From Candidatus Neomarinimicrobiota bacterium (lineage in GTDB: Bacteria > Fidelibacterota > SORT01): DNA of 64,000 bases. The notes below the pieces were generated by a model. It searched no databases. It was not told the DNA's origin and worked only from the letters and a program-made list of their open reading frames with translations. Numbering within the stretch: the first letter of the stretch is position 1; each line of letters begins with the position of its first letter. Positions 46,465 through 55,790 of this stretch are shown in pieces. The stretch covers positions 62,001 to 126,000 of the forward strand of contig JACZTG010000003.1 in the NCBI GenBank assembly GCA_022573815.1, written 5' to 3'. The position numbers and the translations under genes are program-made.

Positions 46465-47569
46465 ATGTTTGATACTGAAAAAGAAAGATCCAAAGAGCTG
46501 ACCACGAGGCTTGAAGAGCTCAGGGTGTATCTTTGAAATATCTTCCAAGAGTAAAAAGCTTGATGAATTAAGGGAGAAAACGGTGCAAACAGATTTTTGG
46601 AATAATGGCGAAGCAGCGCAGAGTGTGTTGAGAAAAATTACCACTCTCGAAAAGTCAGTTAAATCATTTGAAAAAGCTGCGCGTTTAAGCGATGATGCAA
46701 AGACCCTTTTAGATTTAGCGGAAGAAGATGAAGGAGAGGAATTGGGTGATGAAATCACTCAAACTCTTGAAGAATTTGACAAGAGCATCGAAAATTTGGA
46801 ATTTAACAGGATGCTTGGCGGAAAAGAAGATATGAATAATGCCATCGTTTCTATCAATCCCGGCGCGGGAGGAACTGAATCTCAGGATTGGGCTTCAATG
46901 CTTTTGAGGATGTACGAAAGATGGGCAACAGACAAGGGATTCGATTCTGCGATTCTGGATTTTCAGCCCGGCGATGAAGCGGGTATAAAAACCGTGACCT
47001 TTGAGGTTATTGGGGATTATGCGTATGGTTATCTAAAAGCGGAAGCGGGTGTTCATCGGCTGGTAAGACTTTCACCTTTCGATTCCGCAAACAGAAGACA
47101 CACATCGTTTGCATCGGTGTTCGTCTATCCTGAAGTAGATGATGAAATCGAGATAGAGATCGAAGCGGCTGATCTAAGGATAGATACATATCGAGCCAGC
47201 GGCGCGGGTGGACAGCATGTAAATAAAACCGATTCCGCTATCAGAATCACTCATCTTGCAACCGGCTTAGTGGTTCAGTGTCAGAACGAGCGTTCGCAGC
47301 ATAAAAACAAAGCTACCGCGATGAAAATGCTGAAGGCAAAATTATATACTCTTCAGCTGGAAGAACAGGAAAATAAGAAAAAGGAAATGGAGTCCACCAA
47401 GCAGGAAATAGGATTCGGCAGCCAGATCAGGTCATATGTATTTCATCCTTATAATATGGTGAAAGACCATCGAACGGGGACTGAAACTGGTAATGTGCAA
47501 GCTGTTATGAACGGCAAGTTGGACGAATTCATTAAATCTTATTTATTAAGCAAATCAGAGAAAAAATAA
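46465..47569 (+). CDS. prfB: Peptide chain release factor 2, with programmed +1 frameshift
   Basis: Recognises UGA and UAA stops. Translation begins at ATG 46465, reads 23 codons to an in-frame TGA (46534-46536) and must shift +1 so that reading resumes with GAA at 46535; the joined product is 367 residues, the usual RF2 length. The codon-recognition SPF motif (RLSPFDSANRRHTSFASVFVYPE) and the catalytic GGQ (ASGAGGQHVNKTDSAIRITH) are present. The downstream frame alone would lose the first ~23 residues. The frameshift provides the known autoregulation: low RF2 slows termination at UGA and favours the shift. lysS follows one base after the stop. Confidence 0.95.
46522..46537 (+). promoter_or_regulatory. 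Programmed +1 frameshift site in prfB
   Basis: The sequence AGGGTGTATCTTTGAA differs from the canonical AGGGGGTATCTTTGAC at the fifth base (G to T) and the last (C to A). The internal Shine-Dalgarno-like AGGGTG, slippery CTT and the UGA stop are in the canonical spacing. Confidence 0.93.
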
Positions 47570-47570
47570 A

Positions 47571-49085
47571 TTGGCCGAAAAGAGTAAACATAAAACACTT
47601 GAACAATTACGAGAAACGCGCATAGAGAAGGTTAATGCCTTGCGTGAAAAAGGTGTGAATCCTTATCCGTATAGTTATGATGTAAGCAATTCCATTGAAA
47701 GTTTGTTTACCGATTTTGATAAACTAAAAGAGAGTCAGGAAGATGTCACCATCGCCGGACGGATAACCTCCATACGCGGTATGGGAAAAGTATCATTTGC
47801 TCATCTGCAGGATCAGACCGGAAAAATACAGCTCCACATCAGAAAGGATGAAGTAGGGGAAGAACTGTTTGATATTTATAAACTCCTGGACTTAGGTGAT
47901 TTTGTCGGTATTAAGGGACATCTATTCATCACCAAAACCGAGGAAAAAACTGTTTGGGTGAAAAAGTTTGAGATTCTGTCAAAGTCAATAAGACCATTGC
48001 CTGTCATTAAATCAAAAGATGAAGACGGCGAAACCAAAGTATTTCAAGAATTCTCCGACAAGGAACAGAGGTATAGACAGCGGTATGTTGACCTTGCCGT
48101 GCATGAAGATGTCAGAAACACTTTTGTGCAACGGACAAAGATTGTAAGCACTATGCGGAATTATCTTGATTCAAAAAAATGTATGGAAGTTGACACGCCG
48201 GTATTGCAGCCCATTTACGGTGGGGCAATGGCTGAGCCGTTTGTGACTCATCATAACGCATTGGATACCAAACTGTATTTGCGGATTGCAGATGAATTGT
48301 ATCTGAAAAGGCTTCTCGTGGGCGGATTTGAAAGGGTCTATGAGTTTTCCCGCGATTTCAGGAACGAGGGAATGGACAGGTCGCATAACCCTGAGTTTAC
48401 AATGTTAGAATTATATATCGCGTATTGGGATTACCGCGATATGAAATCTTTGGTTGAGGAGATGGTTTCGGAAATAGCCCGAACGGTAAACGGGACTACC
48501 GAGATTACGTATCAGGGGGTAACAATAGATTTAAAACCGCCCTGGAAGGAAATAACATACTACGACGCATTAAAAGAGTATGGCGGTGTTGACCTCCACG
48601 GAGCATCGAAGAAGGATGTTGTTAAAGCCATAAAAAATTCCGGGGTAGATGTGGATCTGACTCTCCCTGAAGGCAAAATGTTAGATAAATATTTCGGCGC
48701 TGTAGTTGAGCCTAATCTGGACGGTCCCATATTTGTAATGGACTATCCGCTTATGCTTTCTCCTCTTGCAAAAAGGCATAGGGACGACCCGACACTTGTT
48801 GAGCGTTTTGAACCATTCCTTTTCGGAATGGAAATCGGAAACGCCTTCACAGAGCTTAACGACCCTATTGACCAACGAGAACGATTTGAGATGCAGGCAG
48901 TTGCGCGTTCCGAGGGAGACACCGAAGCTCAGCAGTTGGACGAAGACTATATCCGCGCGATGGAATACGGAATGCCTCCCAATGCGGGATTGGGTATCGG
49001 TATCGAACGCCTTGTGATGCTGATGACCGATTCTCCCTCTATCAGAGATGTTATTCTGTTTCCTTTATTAAAACCGGAAGGATAA
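47571..49085 (+). CDS. lysS: Lysyl-tRNA synthetase, class II
   Basis: Charges tRNA(Lys). The 504-residue protein has an N-terminal OB-fold anticodon domain (VTIAGRITSIRGMGKVSFAHLQD near 55-78) and a class II catalytic domain with motif 2 (YEFSRDFRNEGMDRSHNPEFTMLE near 257-281) and motif 3 (GLGIGIERLVMLMTDSPSIRDVILFP near 472-498). Start TTG at 47571 comes one base after the prfB stop; prfB-lysS is a common pair. Confidence 0.97.
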   Translation: MAEKSKHKTLEQLRETRIEKVNALREKGVNPYPYSYDVSNSIESLFTDFDKLKESQEDVTIAGRITSIRGMGKVSFAHLQDQTGKIQLHIRKDEVGEELFDIYKLLDLGDFVGIKGHLFITKTEEKTVWVKKFEILSKSIRPLPVIKSKDEDGETKVFQEFSDKEQRYRQRYVDLAVHEDVRNTFVQRTKIVSTMRNYLDSKKCMEVDTPVLQPIYGGAMAEPFVTHHNALDTKLYLRIADELYLKRLLVGGFERVYEFSRDFRNEGMDRSHNPEFTMLELYIAYWDYRDMKSLVEEMVSEIARTVNGTTEITYQGVTIDLKPPWKEITYYDALKEYGGVDLHGASKKDVVKAIKNSGVDVDLTLPEGKMLDKYFGAVVEPNLDGPIFVMDYPLMLSPLAKRHRDDPTLVERFEPFLFGMEIGNAFTELNDPIDQRERFEMQAVARSEGDTEAQQLDEDYIRAMEYGMPPNAGLGIGIERLVMLMTDSPSIRDVILFPLLKPEG

Positions 49086-49087
49086 CT

Positions 49088-50314
49088 TTGGCGATTGAAT
49101 TTTTCATCGCTCGCCGCCACCTGTTTTCGCACAAAAAAATCGGGTTCATTTCTTTTATTTCGGTTTTAAGTATCGCCGGTATTGCTATCGGTGTTGCGTC
49201 GCTTATTTTAACACTTTCGATAATGGAAGGATTTGAAACTGAGATAAAGGAAAAGATCATAGGTTTCGATTCTCATATTCGTATCAGGCAATATCATTTT
49301 CGTCCGATGGAAAATTATCATGCTGTGTCAGATTTGATAGAGAGTGTTGATGGAGTAGAAGAAAGTTATCCGTACATATTTCGTGAAGCGCTCATACGTT
49401 CGAAAGCGAACCTGGATGGGATTATTATTGAAGGTGTGGAGGAAAACGACAGGACATTTCTAAACCAATTGGAACATTTTTCGTCAGGTCAATTAGAGTC
49501 GTTTTCAATAGTGGAAAACGGTCTTTCGCCTTTGATATTGGGCTCGAAATTGGCGTCAAAATTGGAAGTAGAGAAAGGCGACAGTGTAACGTTGATGGTC
49601 TATGAAGGTCTGACAGGTCCATTTAACATACCGTTTGTGAGGCGTTTCGAAATTGCGGGATTATTTCAAACCGGGATGGCGGAATTTGACGGTGTATTTG
49701 CGTATATGCCATTGGCGGCAGCTCAGTCGCTGTTTAAAATGGGTCATTCTGTTACAGGAATAAAAGTCTTTGTGGATAACTTTGAAGATGCCGCATTGAT
49801 TTCAACGGTAATTGAAGAAAAACTCGGCGGATATCCGTTTTTCCCATTGACGTGGAAACAAAGACATAGCAATCTTTTCAAGTGGCTTGATACTCAGAGA
49901 TTGCCGATGCTTTTAGTGTTCGGACTTATTGCGATTGTAGCAATATTCAATATCACCAGCACGCTTGTAATGATTGTTATTGATAAATCGCATGAGATAG
50001 GAGTGTTGCGTGCGATGGGATTTCGGACCGTGATAGTACTGAAAATATTTTTAATTGAAGGGGGAATAATCGGTGTATCGGGAACGTTGATAGGGATGAT
50101 TATTGCTTATGGATTAGGGGTATTACAGCAGACCGAAAAATTAATATCTCTTCCGACCGATGTATATTTTATGGATGCTTTGCCGGTCTTAATGCTTCCA
50201 AAATATTTCATTATCACCGGCGCCGCGGCTTTGTTCCTCTGTATGACAGCCACGCTGTATCCTGCGTTCAAAGCGTCTAAACTGATGCCCGCTGTTGCAT
50301 TGAGGGATGAATAA
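49088..50314 (+). CDS. Lipoprotein-releasing ABC transporter permease (LolC/E type), first copy
   Basis: Inner-membrane permease, 408 residues with the FtsX/MacB layout: helix 1 (about 20-45), a large periplasmic domain, then three C-terminal helices (about 270-395). It extracts outer-membrane lipoproteins for hand-over to LolA. Start TTG at 49088 follows GGAAGGA (49076-49082) in the end of lysS and gives MAIEFFIARRHLFSHKKIGF, which parallels the second copy. The next two genes supply the paralogous permease and the ATPase, so this is a LolCDE set; which copy is C or E is not decided. Confidence 0.88.
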   Translation: MAIEFFIARRHLFSHKKIGFISFISVLSIAGIAIGVASLILTLSIMEGFETEIKEKIIGFDSHIRIRQYHFRPMENYHAVSDLIESVDGVEESYPYIFREALIRSKANLDGIIIEGVEENDRTFLNQLEHFSSGQLESFSIVENGLSPLILGSKLASKLEVEKGDSVTLMVYEGLTGPFNIPFVRRFEIAGLFQTGMAEFDGVFAYMPLAAAQSLFKMGHSVTGIKVFVDNFEDAALISTVIEEKLGGYPFFPLTWKQRHSNLFKWLDTQRLPMLLVFGLIAIVAIFNITSTLVMIVIDKSHEIGVLRAMGFRTVIVLKIFLIEGGIIGVSGTLIGMIIAYGLGVLQQTEKLISLPTDVYFMDALPVLMLPKYFIITGAAALFLCMTATLYPAFKASKLMPAVALRDE

Positions 50315-50315
50315 A

Positions 50316-51533
50316 ATGGCGGGAGAATTTTTTATCGCAAAAAAGTATTTTTTCTCAAAAAAACGCGTCGGTATGATCTCAGCCACAGCAGCGATCTCAA
50401 TTTTGGGATTTGCAGTAGGGGTTTGGGCGTTGATAACGGCACTCTCGGTGCTTGGCGGATTCGAGCGTGAAGTCAGAGAAAAAATATTGACCATAGATTC
50501 CCATATTAAAATCGAAAAAGAAATTGGGGAAGGTATAGAAGATTGGGAATCATTGATAAACGACATCGAAAAAATTGTAACCCCTAAGGCGGTCTCCCCT
50601 TATCTGATGGGGAAAGCAGTGATAAAAAATAAGCTCAAGCAGGGAGTGATACTGCTTAAAGGAACGAATGATACAGGTCTGAGAGAGGTAACCGATATCG
50701 CTTCAAGTATTGTTGAAGGGAGCGCATCATTAAGAGGCGATAATATGGCAGGTATCATAATCGGTCGGAACATTGCGGAAAGACTGCTTGCTGGAATTGG
50801 CGACACGGTCACAGTGATAAATCCACTTACTATGAATTCACCGTTTAGCATACCTCAGACGGCAAGATTTGAAGTAACAGGTATTTTTTCCGCGAATATC
50901 TTTGATTATGATGACGTTTACTCTTACGTCCATTATGAGGAAGCGCAAAAATTCATGCGATTCGGGAAAAAAGTAACGGGAATAGAAATGAGCTTCAGCG
51001 ATTTTAGCGATTCATTTCCCGCTTCAGAAAAGCTGATCGAGAGTAATTTAGAGGGAATGAAAATATTGACCTGGTTTGATCTGCACAGAGATTTACTTGG
51101 AGCAATGAAACTCGAAAAGCTCGGCGCATTTGTAGTATTAAGCCTCATCATCCTGGTGGCGGGATTCAATGTTGTCAGTTCGCTTGTTATGATGGTAATG
51201 ACAAAACGAAGAGAGATAGGAATATTAAAAGCGATGGGGGCTAACGATAAAAGTATCAGAAAGATATTTGTTTTTACGGGAATGTTTTCCGGTGGCATAG
51301 GAGTAATAGGAGGCTCTTTAATAGGCCTAATAATGGTATTTTTACAAAACGAATTCGGGTTTATAAAATTACCTTCCGAGGTGTATTTTATTTCTGTGCT
51401 TCCTGTAGATATATCGGTAGTGGAAATCGGCGCTGTGATATTCGTTTCCGTACTTATGGGCATCATTGCGACTATCTACCCATCTCGAAAAGCATCAAAC
51501 CTTGACCCTATAGAGGCTATCAGGTATGAATGA
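50316..51533 (+). CDS. Lipoprotein-releasing ABC transporter permease (LolC/E type), second copy
   Basis: Paralogue of the preceding gene, 405 residues with the same four-helix FtsX-type layout; the N-terminus MAGEFFIAKKYFFSKKRVGM aligns with the first copy. I use ATG 50316, nine bases after GAGGG (50302-50306); an ATG at 50307 would add three residues but has no usable ribosome site. Divergence between the two copies indicates a LolC-LolE heterodimer rather than a single LolF. Overlaps lolD by eight bases. Confidence 0.88.
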   Translation: MAGEFFIAKKYFFSKKRVGMISATAAISILGFAVGVWALITALSVLGGFEREVREKILTIDSHIKIEKEIGEGIEDWESLINDIEKIVTPKAVSPYLMGKAVIKNKLKQGVILLKGTNDTGLREVTDIASSIVEGSASLRGDNMAGIIIGRNIAERLLAGIGDTVTVINPLTMNSPFSIPQTARFEVTGIFSANIFDYDDVYSYVHYEEAQKFMRFGKKVTGIEMSFSDFSDSFPASEKLIESNLEGMKILTWFDLHRDLLGAMKLEKLGAFVVLSLIILVAGFNVVSSLVMMVMTKRREIGILKAMGANDKSIRKIFVFTGMFSGGIGVIGGSLIGLIMVFLQNEFGFIKLPSEVYFISVLPVDISVVEIGAVIFVSVLMGIIATIYPSRKASNLDPIEAIRYE

Positions 51534-52215
51534 CACCAAGACAGATAATCTGTTATCAGCCCATGAGATTCGAAAAGTTTACGATTCATCGGGCGGTAAG
51601 GTGGAAGTATTAAAGGGAGTGTCCCTGGAAGTTCGTTCCGGTGAGATTGTCAGCATAATCGGAGCTTCAGGAGTGGGCAAAAGCACTCTTTTGAATATTA
51701 TAGGAACTCTTGACAGGCCGACATCGGGGGAACTGATTATAAATGAGAAAGATGTATTTAGTATGTCGGATTCTGAATTATCGAGATTTCGAAACGTCAG
51801 CATCGGATTTATATTTCAATTCCATCACCTTCTTCCGGAGTTTACAGCATTAGAAAACGTGATGCTGCCCGCTCTCCTATCAGGTAATTCAAAAGAAGCG
51901 GTAATGGATAAAGCCTCTTTACTTCTGGCGGATGTGGGACTCTCCAATAGAGAAACCCATAAACCTTCGGAGTTATCAGGGGGTGAGAGGCAAAGAGTAG
52001 CCGTTGCCCGTGCGCTTATGAACGACCCGGAATTGGTTCTCGCAGATGAGCCGTCGGGTAACCTCGACAGGGATAATGCGGAAGCTCTATATGAATTGAT
52101 ATGGAAGATGCGGGATGAGAAAAAACAGACATTCATCATTGTAACCCATAATGAAGAACTGGCGGAAAAAGCAGATAGGATAATTCGTTTGGAAGACGGA
52201 ATAGTTAAAAATTAA
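51526..52215 (+). CDS. lolD: Lipoprotein-releasing system ATP-binding protein LolD
   Basis: ABC ATPase of 229 residues in the LolD/MacB clade. Walker A GASGVGKSTLLN near 43, FQFHHLLPEFTALENVMLPALL near 95, signature LSGGERQRVAVARAL near 147, Walker B LVLADEPSGNLD near 167, and IIVTHN. It powers the two permeases upstream. The stop is followed by the longest gene-free gap of the window (257 bases). Confidence 0.94.
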   Translation: MNDTKTDNLLSAHEIRKVYDSSGGKVEVLKGVSLEVRSGEIVSIIGASGVGKSTLLNIIGTLDRPTSGELIINEKDVFSMSDSELSRFRNVSIGFIFQFHHLLPEFTALENVMLPALLSGNSKEAVMDKASLLLADVGLSNRETHKPSELSGGERQRVAVARALMNDPELVLADEPSGNLDRDNAEALYELIWKMRDEKKQTFIIVTHNEELAEKADRIIRLEDGIVKN

Positions 52216-52311
52216 AATTTTATCCGCTTTAAGTAATCTAACTCACTTTTTTAATTTATTGACTGAACTAATCTATGAACATACCGTTATATATATAAGG
52301 GGGACACTGAA

Positions 52312-52335
52312 ATGGAGATTAATAGATATAAATGA
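52312..52335 (+). CDS. Possible seven-residue leader peptide (MEINRYK) before clpC
   Basis: ATG at 52312 follows AAGGGGG (52297-52303) at eight bases, one of the best ribosome sites in the window, and reads seven codons to TGA. It may be a chance ORF, a regulatory leader peptide or the remains of a gene. It lies upstream of the candidate clpC promoter, so it would be translated only from a longer transcript. Confidence 0.25.
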   Translation: MEINRYK

Positions 52336-52367
52336 TGAAAATTTACTTAAACTACAGAGCTAATCGC

Positions 52368-52396
52368 TTGATTATCCTTGTTAATATTGTTAACTT
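52368..52396 (+). promoter_or_regulatory. Candidate clpC promoter with overlapping palindrome
   Basis: TTGATT (52368-52373), a 17-base spacer and TAACTT (52391-52396), continued as TAACTTTG. A palindrome GTTAA-N5-TTAAC (52380-52394) covers the end of the spacer and the start of the -10, a position where a repressor would block RNA polymerase. Both elements are modest matches. Confidence 0.35.
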
Positions 52397-52472
52397 TGCT
52401 TAGTTTAATGAGTATAAACAGCCAGTATTTAAGTAGATGATAGCTTGAGAGTGATAATGAGAGGACTCAAAT

Positions 52473-54968
52473 TTGAAGAATAATTTTTCCAAACGCGTGC
52501 AGATGGTGATACAATTTTCCCGTGAAGAGGCGCTTAGGCTTGGACATAATTATATTGGCGCTGAACATCTTCTTCTTGGTATCATTAGGCAGGGTGACGG
52601 TTTAGCTGTTGAAATACTCTCAAATTTAGGGGTTGAGCTTGATGAGCTGAAACAGTCTTTGGAAGATGCCGTCAGGACTTCCGGGGGAACAATGACTCTT
52701 GGAAATCTGCCGTTGACAAAACGTGCTGAAAAAATACTCAAATCAACATATGACGAGGCAAAAAACTTTAAGTCTGATGTTATAGATTCTGAACATCTTC
52801 TTCTTGCCATCGCGGAAGAAGTTGACAGCGTTGCCGCCGAAGTTCTGGGGACGCTTGGAGTAGATTACGATCTGATTTACAGCGAGCTGGAGCGGATTCA
52901 GGAAGGTTCTGAGGATGTATCTCTGTTGCGCTCCAAAAAAGACGCTAAAACACCTGCGCTTGATCATTTCGGCAGAGACCTTACAAAACTTGCTGTGGAA
53001 GGGGATCTTGATCCCGTTATAGGCAGAGAGAAAGAGATAGAGAGAGTCGCCCAAATTCTTTCACGAAGAAAGAAAAACAATCCGGTACTTATCGGTGAAC
53101 CGGGTGTAGGTAAGACTGCAATAGCCGAGGGGCTGGCATTACGGATTATCGAGCGCAAAGTGCCGAGAGTGCTTTTTGATAAAAAGATTATTACCCTTGA
53201 TTTATCATCAATGGTAGCAGGCACAAAATACCGCGGTCAATTCGAGGAACGTATGAAGGCTATTATGACTGAACTTGAGAAGAATAGTGACATGATAATC
53301 TTTATAGATGAACTTCATACAATTGTCGGCGCGGGAGCAGCGTCAGGTTCGCTTGACGCATCAAATATGTTCAAACCTGCATTGGCGCGAGGGGAGATTC
53401 AGTGTATCGGAGCAACTACTCTTGATGAATACAGAAAATATATCGAAAAAGACGGCGCGCTCGACAGACGGTTCCAAAAGATAATGGTGAACCCGCCTAC
53501 GGTTGAGGAATCAATCTTAATTTTACAAGGACTCAAATCAAGATATGAAGAACATCATCACGTTAAATACACCGATGATGCGCTTGAAACTGCCGTAAAG
53601 CTCAGTGATAGGTATATAACGGACAAGTATTTACCTGATAAAGCAATAGACGTTATGGATGAAACCGGCTCACGTGTTCATCTGTCAAATTTCAACGTAC
53701 CTGAAGAAGTAATCAATCTCGAAACCGAGATAGATACACTAAAGAAAATTAAAGATGAAGTGGTAAAAAGTCAAAATTTTGAAAAAGCGGCCGAAATCAG
53801 GGATAAAGAAAGAAAGCTTATTGATGAGTTGGAAATTCAAAGAAATAAATGGAATGAAGAACAGGAAGGTAACATCGTTCTTGTAACAGAAGATGATATG
53901 GCGGATGTAGTCTCAATAATGACGGGTATTCCGGTTCATAGAGTTGCGGAATCTGAATCAGCCAGGCTGACTAATATTGAAAGCGAGCTTAAGAAAAAGA
54001 TCGTAGGGCAGGACTATGTAATCTCACATCTTTCAAAGTCTATACGCCGGGCGAGGGCAGGACTTAAAAATCCAAATAGACCAATCGGGTCATTCATTTT
54101 TCTTGGTCCTACGGGCGTTGGTAAAACTGAACTCGCAAAGGTGCTTGCAAACTATCTATTTGAGGACGATGAGTCGTTCATCAGAATTGATATGTCTGAA
54201 TATATGGAAAAATTTAGCGTATCCCGTCTTATGGGAGCCCCACCGGGATATGTGGGATACGAAGAAGGCGGAGATCTTACCGAAAAGGTGAGACGCAGAC
54301 CCTATTCGGTAGTGCTTTTTGATGAGGTTGAGAAAGCCCATTACGACATCTTTAACATTTTGCTTCAGATTCTTGAAGATGGAGTTCTAACGGATAGTTT
54401 CGGAAGAAAAGTAGATTTTAGAAACACTATAATAATTCTTACTTCCAATATCGGCGGCAGAATGCTTCGAGCTAAGAGTCTCGGTTTCGGCGGCGATACC
54501 GTTAAGTCTCGAAACGAAGAGATAAAAAAGAAGGTTATGGACGAAGCGAAACAAATTTTCAATCCTGAATTTCTAAACAGAATCGATGAAATAGAGGTAT
54601 TCAAAGAACTTGATCGCCCCGACGTATTGAAAATCGTTGATATTATGATTGATGAAATAAAGAAGCGGCTTTCTGACATGCACATAGAACTTCGAGTTTC
54701 CAGAGCAGTAAAATCCCACTTGCTTGAAGTTGGTTTTAATCGCGAGATGGGCGCGAGACCAATGAGACGAGCAATCGAAAAAGAAGTCGAAGATGCGATG
54801 GCAGAGCGTATATTATCAGGGGATATAGCGGATGGCAGTGTGGTTAAAATTGGCGTCTCAAAAGGAAAATTGACTTTTACAGAGGTTGAACGGAAAAAAA
54901 TAACAAAAGATAAGATAGCGCTATCATCTAAAAAAGATAACAAGGTCAAAAAAGATCCTGTAACTTAA
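52473..54968 (+). CDS. clpC: ATP-dependent Clp protease ATP-binding subunit ClpC
   Basis: AAA+ unfoldase that feeds ClpP and refolds or degrades proteins; 831 residues. In order: two Clp-N repeats (about 5-145), first AAA domain with GEPGVGKTAIAEG near 209, a UVR/coiled middle region (about 425-465), second AAA domain with GPTGVGKTELAK near 548 and LNRIDEI near 705, and the C-terminal D2-small domain. A short Lys/Asp-rich tail follows. Start TTG at 52473 is eight bases after GAGG and gives the ClpC N-terminus directly. The middle-domain form separates it from ClpA and ClpB. Confidence 0.96.
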   Translation: MKNNFSKRVQMVIQFSREEALRLGHNYIGAEHLLLGIIRQGDGLAVEILSNLGVELDELKQSLEDAVRTSGGTMTLGNLPLTKRAEKILKSTYDEAKNFKSDVIDSEHLLLAIAEEVDSVAAEVLGTLGVDYDLIYSELERIQEGSEDVSLLRSKKDAKTPALDHFGRDLTKLAVEGDLDPVIGREKEIERVAQILSRRKKNNPVLIGEPGVGKTAIAEGLALRIIERKVPRVLFDKKIITLDLSSMVAGTKYRGQFEERMKAIMTELEKNSDMIIFIDELHTIVGAGAASGSLDASNMFKPALARGEIQCIGATTLDEYRKYIEKDGALDRRFQKIMVNPPTVEESILILQGLKSRYEEHHHVKYTDDALETAVKLSDRYITDKYLPDKAIDVMDETGSRVHLSNFNVPEEVINLETEIDTLKKIKDEVVKSQNFEKAAEIRDKERKLIDELEIQRNKWNEEQEGNIVLVTEDDMADVVSIMTGIPVHRVAESESARLTNIESELKKKIVGQDYVISHLSKSIRRARAGLKNPNRPIGSFIFLGPTGVGKTELAKVLANYLFEDDESFIRIDMSEYMEKFSVSRLMGAPPGYVGYEEGGDLTEKVRRRPYSVVLFDEVEKAHYDIFNILLQILEDGVLTDSFGRKVDFRNTIIILTSNIGGRMLRAKSLGFGGDTVKSRNEEIKKKVMDEAKQIFNPEFLNRIDEIEVFKELDRPDVLKIVDIMIDEIKKRLSDMHIELRVSRAVKSHLLEVGFNREMGARPMRRAIEKEVEDAMAERILSGDIADGSVVKIGVSKGKLTFTEVERKKITKDKIALSSKKDNKVKKDPVT

Positions 54969-54989
54969 GATCATATTTTGCGTAAATAG

Positions 54990-55019
54990 ACCCGATGGCG
55001 TATCAGTTGTCGGGTTTTT
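54990..55019 (+). terminator. Terminator after clpC
   Basis: ACCCGA (54990-54995) and TCGGGT (55010-55015) form a six-pair stem with a 14-base loop, followed by a T run. It lies 21 bases after the clpC stop. Confidence 0.6.
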
Positions 55020-55074
55020 ACGTTCCAATTGTAAATTGAAAGGTGAAATTATCAAACAGAATAGGAGGAAATAG

Positions 55075-55758
55075 ATGCCGTATTTTTTCTGGGACTCCAC
55101 GATGCTTATTCTTGTGCCTGCGATAATATTTGCTCTTTGGGCTCAATGGAAAGTAAAAAGCACAATCAAAAAGTACAGTAAGGTAGCTTCAAAGTCCGGA
55201 CTGACGGGATACCAAATAGCCAAGAAATTGCTCGAGCGCAATAGTATAACCAATGTTGAAGTGGAAGAAACAGAAGGCAATTTAAGCGACCATTACGACC
55301 CGAAAGCGCGTGTCGTGAGGCTGTCCGATCAAATATATCACGGCACTTCTGTCGCTTCGATAGGAATAGCCGCTCATGAAGTAGGACACGCAATTCAGCA
55401 TAACAAAGGTTACGCCCCGTTAAGATGGCGGCATGCGTTTTTCCCTGTAGCCAACTTGGGTTCTAAGTTATGGATTTGGTTGTTTTTCGGCGGAATGCTC
55501 TTTACCATTCCGCAATTGACTGATGCGGGAATAATATTTTTCTCAGCAACTCTGATTTTTCAGTTTGTAACGCTGCCGGTGGAATTTAACGCAAGTCGGC
55601 GAGCGCTTGCTCAGCTCTCTGACGGCGGTTACATCACTCGAGATGATACAGACGGCGCACGAGCGGTGCTTAATGCAGCCGCAATGACTTATGTAGCTGC
55701 GGCAGCCATTGCTGTTGCACAGTTAGTAAGGCTACTGATACTTAGACAAAGACGATAA
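55075..55758 (+). CDS. Membrane zinc metallopeptidase, YugP family
   Basis: A 227-residue inner-membrane neutral zinc peptidase homologue. One membrane helix at the N-terminus (~8-25) precedes a cytoplasmic domain; the zinc motif HEVGHAIQH is near 102-110, followed by three more hydrophobic segments (about 125-175 and 205-220) and VEFNASRRALAQL, a conserved YugP/DUF-type segment. The role in vivo is unknown. AGGAGG precedes the ATG. Between clpC and htrA, it sits among protein quality-control genes, which hints at membrane proteolysis. Confidence 0.85.
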   Translation: MPYFFWDSTMLILVPAIIFALWAQWKVKSTIKKYSKVASKSGLTGYQIAKKLLERNSITNVEVEETEGNLSDHYDPKARVVRLSDQIYHGTSVASIGIAAHEVGHAIQHNKGYAPLRWRHAFFPVANLGSKLWIWLFFGGMLFTIPQLTDAGIIFFSATLIFQFVTLPVEFNASRRALAQLSDGGYITRDDTDGARAVLNAAAMTYVAAAAIAVAQLVRLLILRQRR

Positions 55759-55790
55759 AAAGTAAATAAAGATTTTTTTAAGGAGATAAA

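Larger units (their letters stand above)
52216..52472 (+). other. 257-base intergenic region before clpC
   Basis: The longest gap in the window, AT-rich. Working from the left it holds a TA-rich run at about 52287-52297, a seven-codon ORF with a strong ribosome site (52297-52335), a candidate promoter (52368-52396) overlapping a GTTAA-N5-TTAAC palindrome (52380-52394), and the clpC ribosome site GAGG (52461-52464). No tRNA-like fold, repeat or terminator with a T tract was found. Confidence 0.6.

Noticed and set aside
46511-47569. prfB starting inside the downstream frame as a self-contained ORF
   Set aside because: The upstream ATG with promoter, the AGGG-CTT-TGA site and the match of the joined length to RF2 show that the gene begins at 46465 with a +1 shift.
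54365-54949. 194-codon open frame on the minus strand within clpC
   Set aside because: Opposite to the conserved second AAA domain of ClpC; Ser/Ile-rich shadow frame without recognisable domains.
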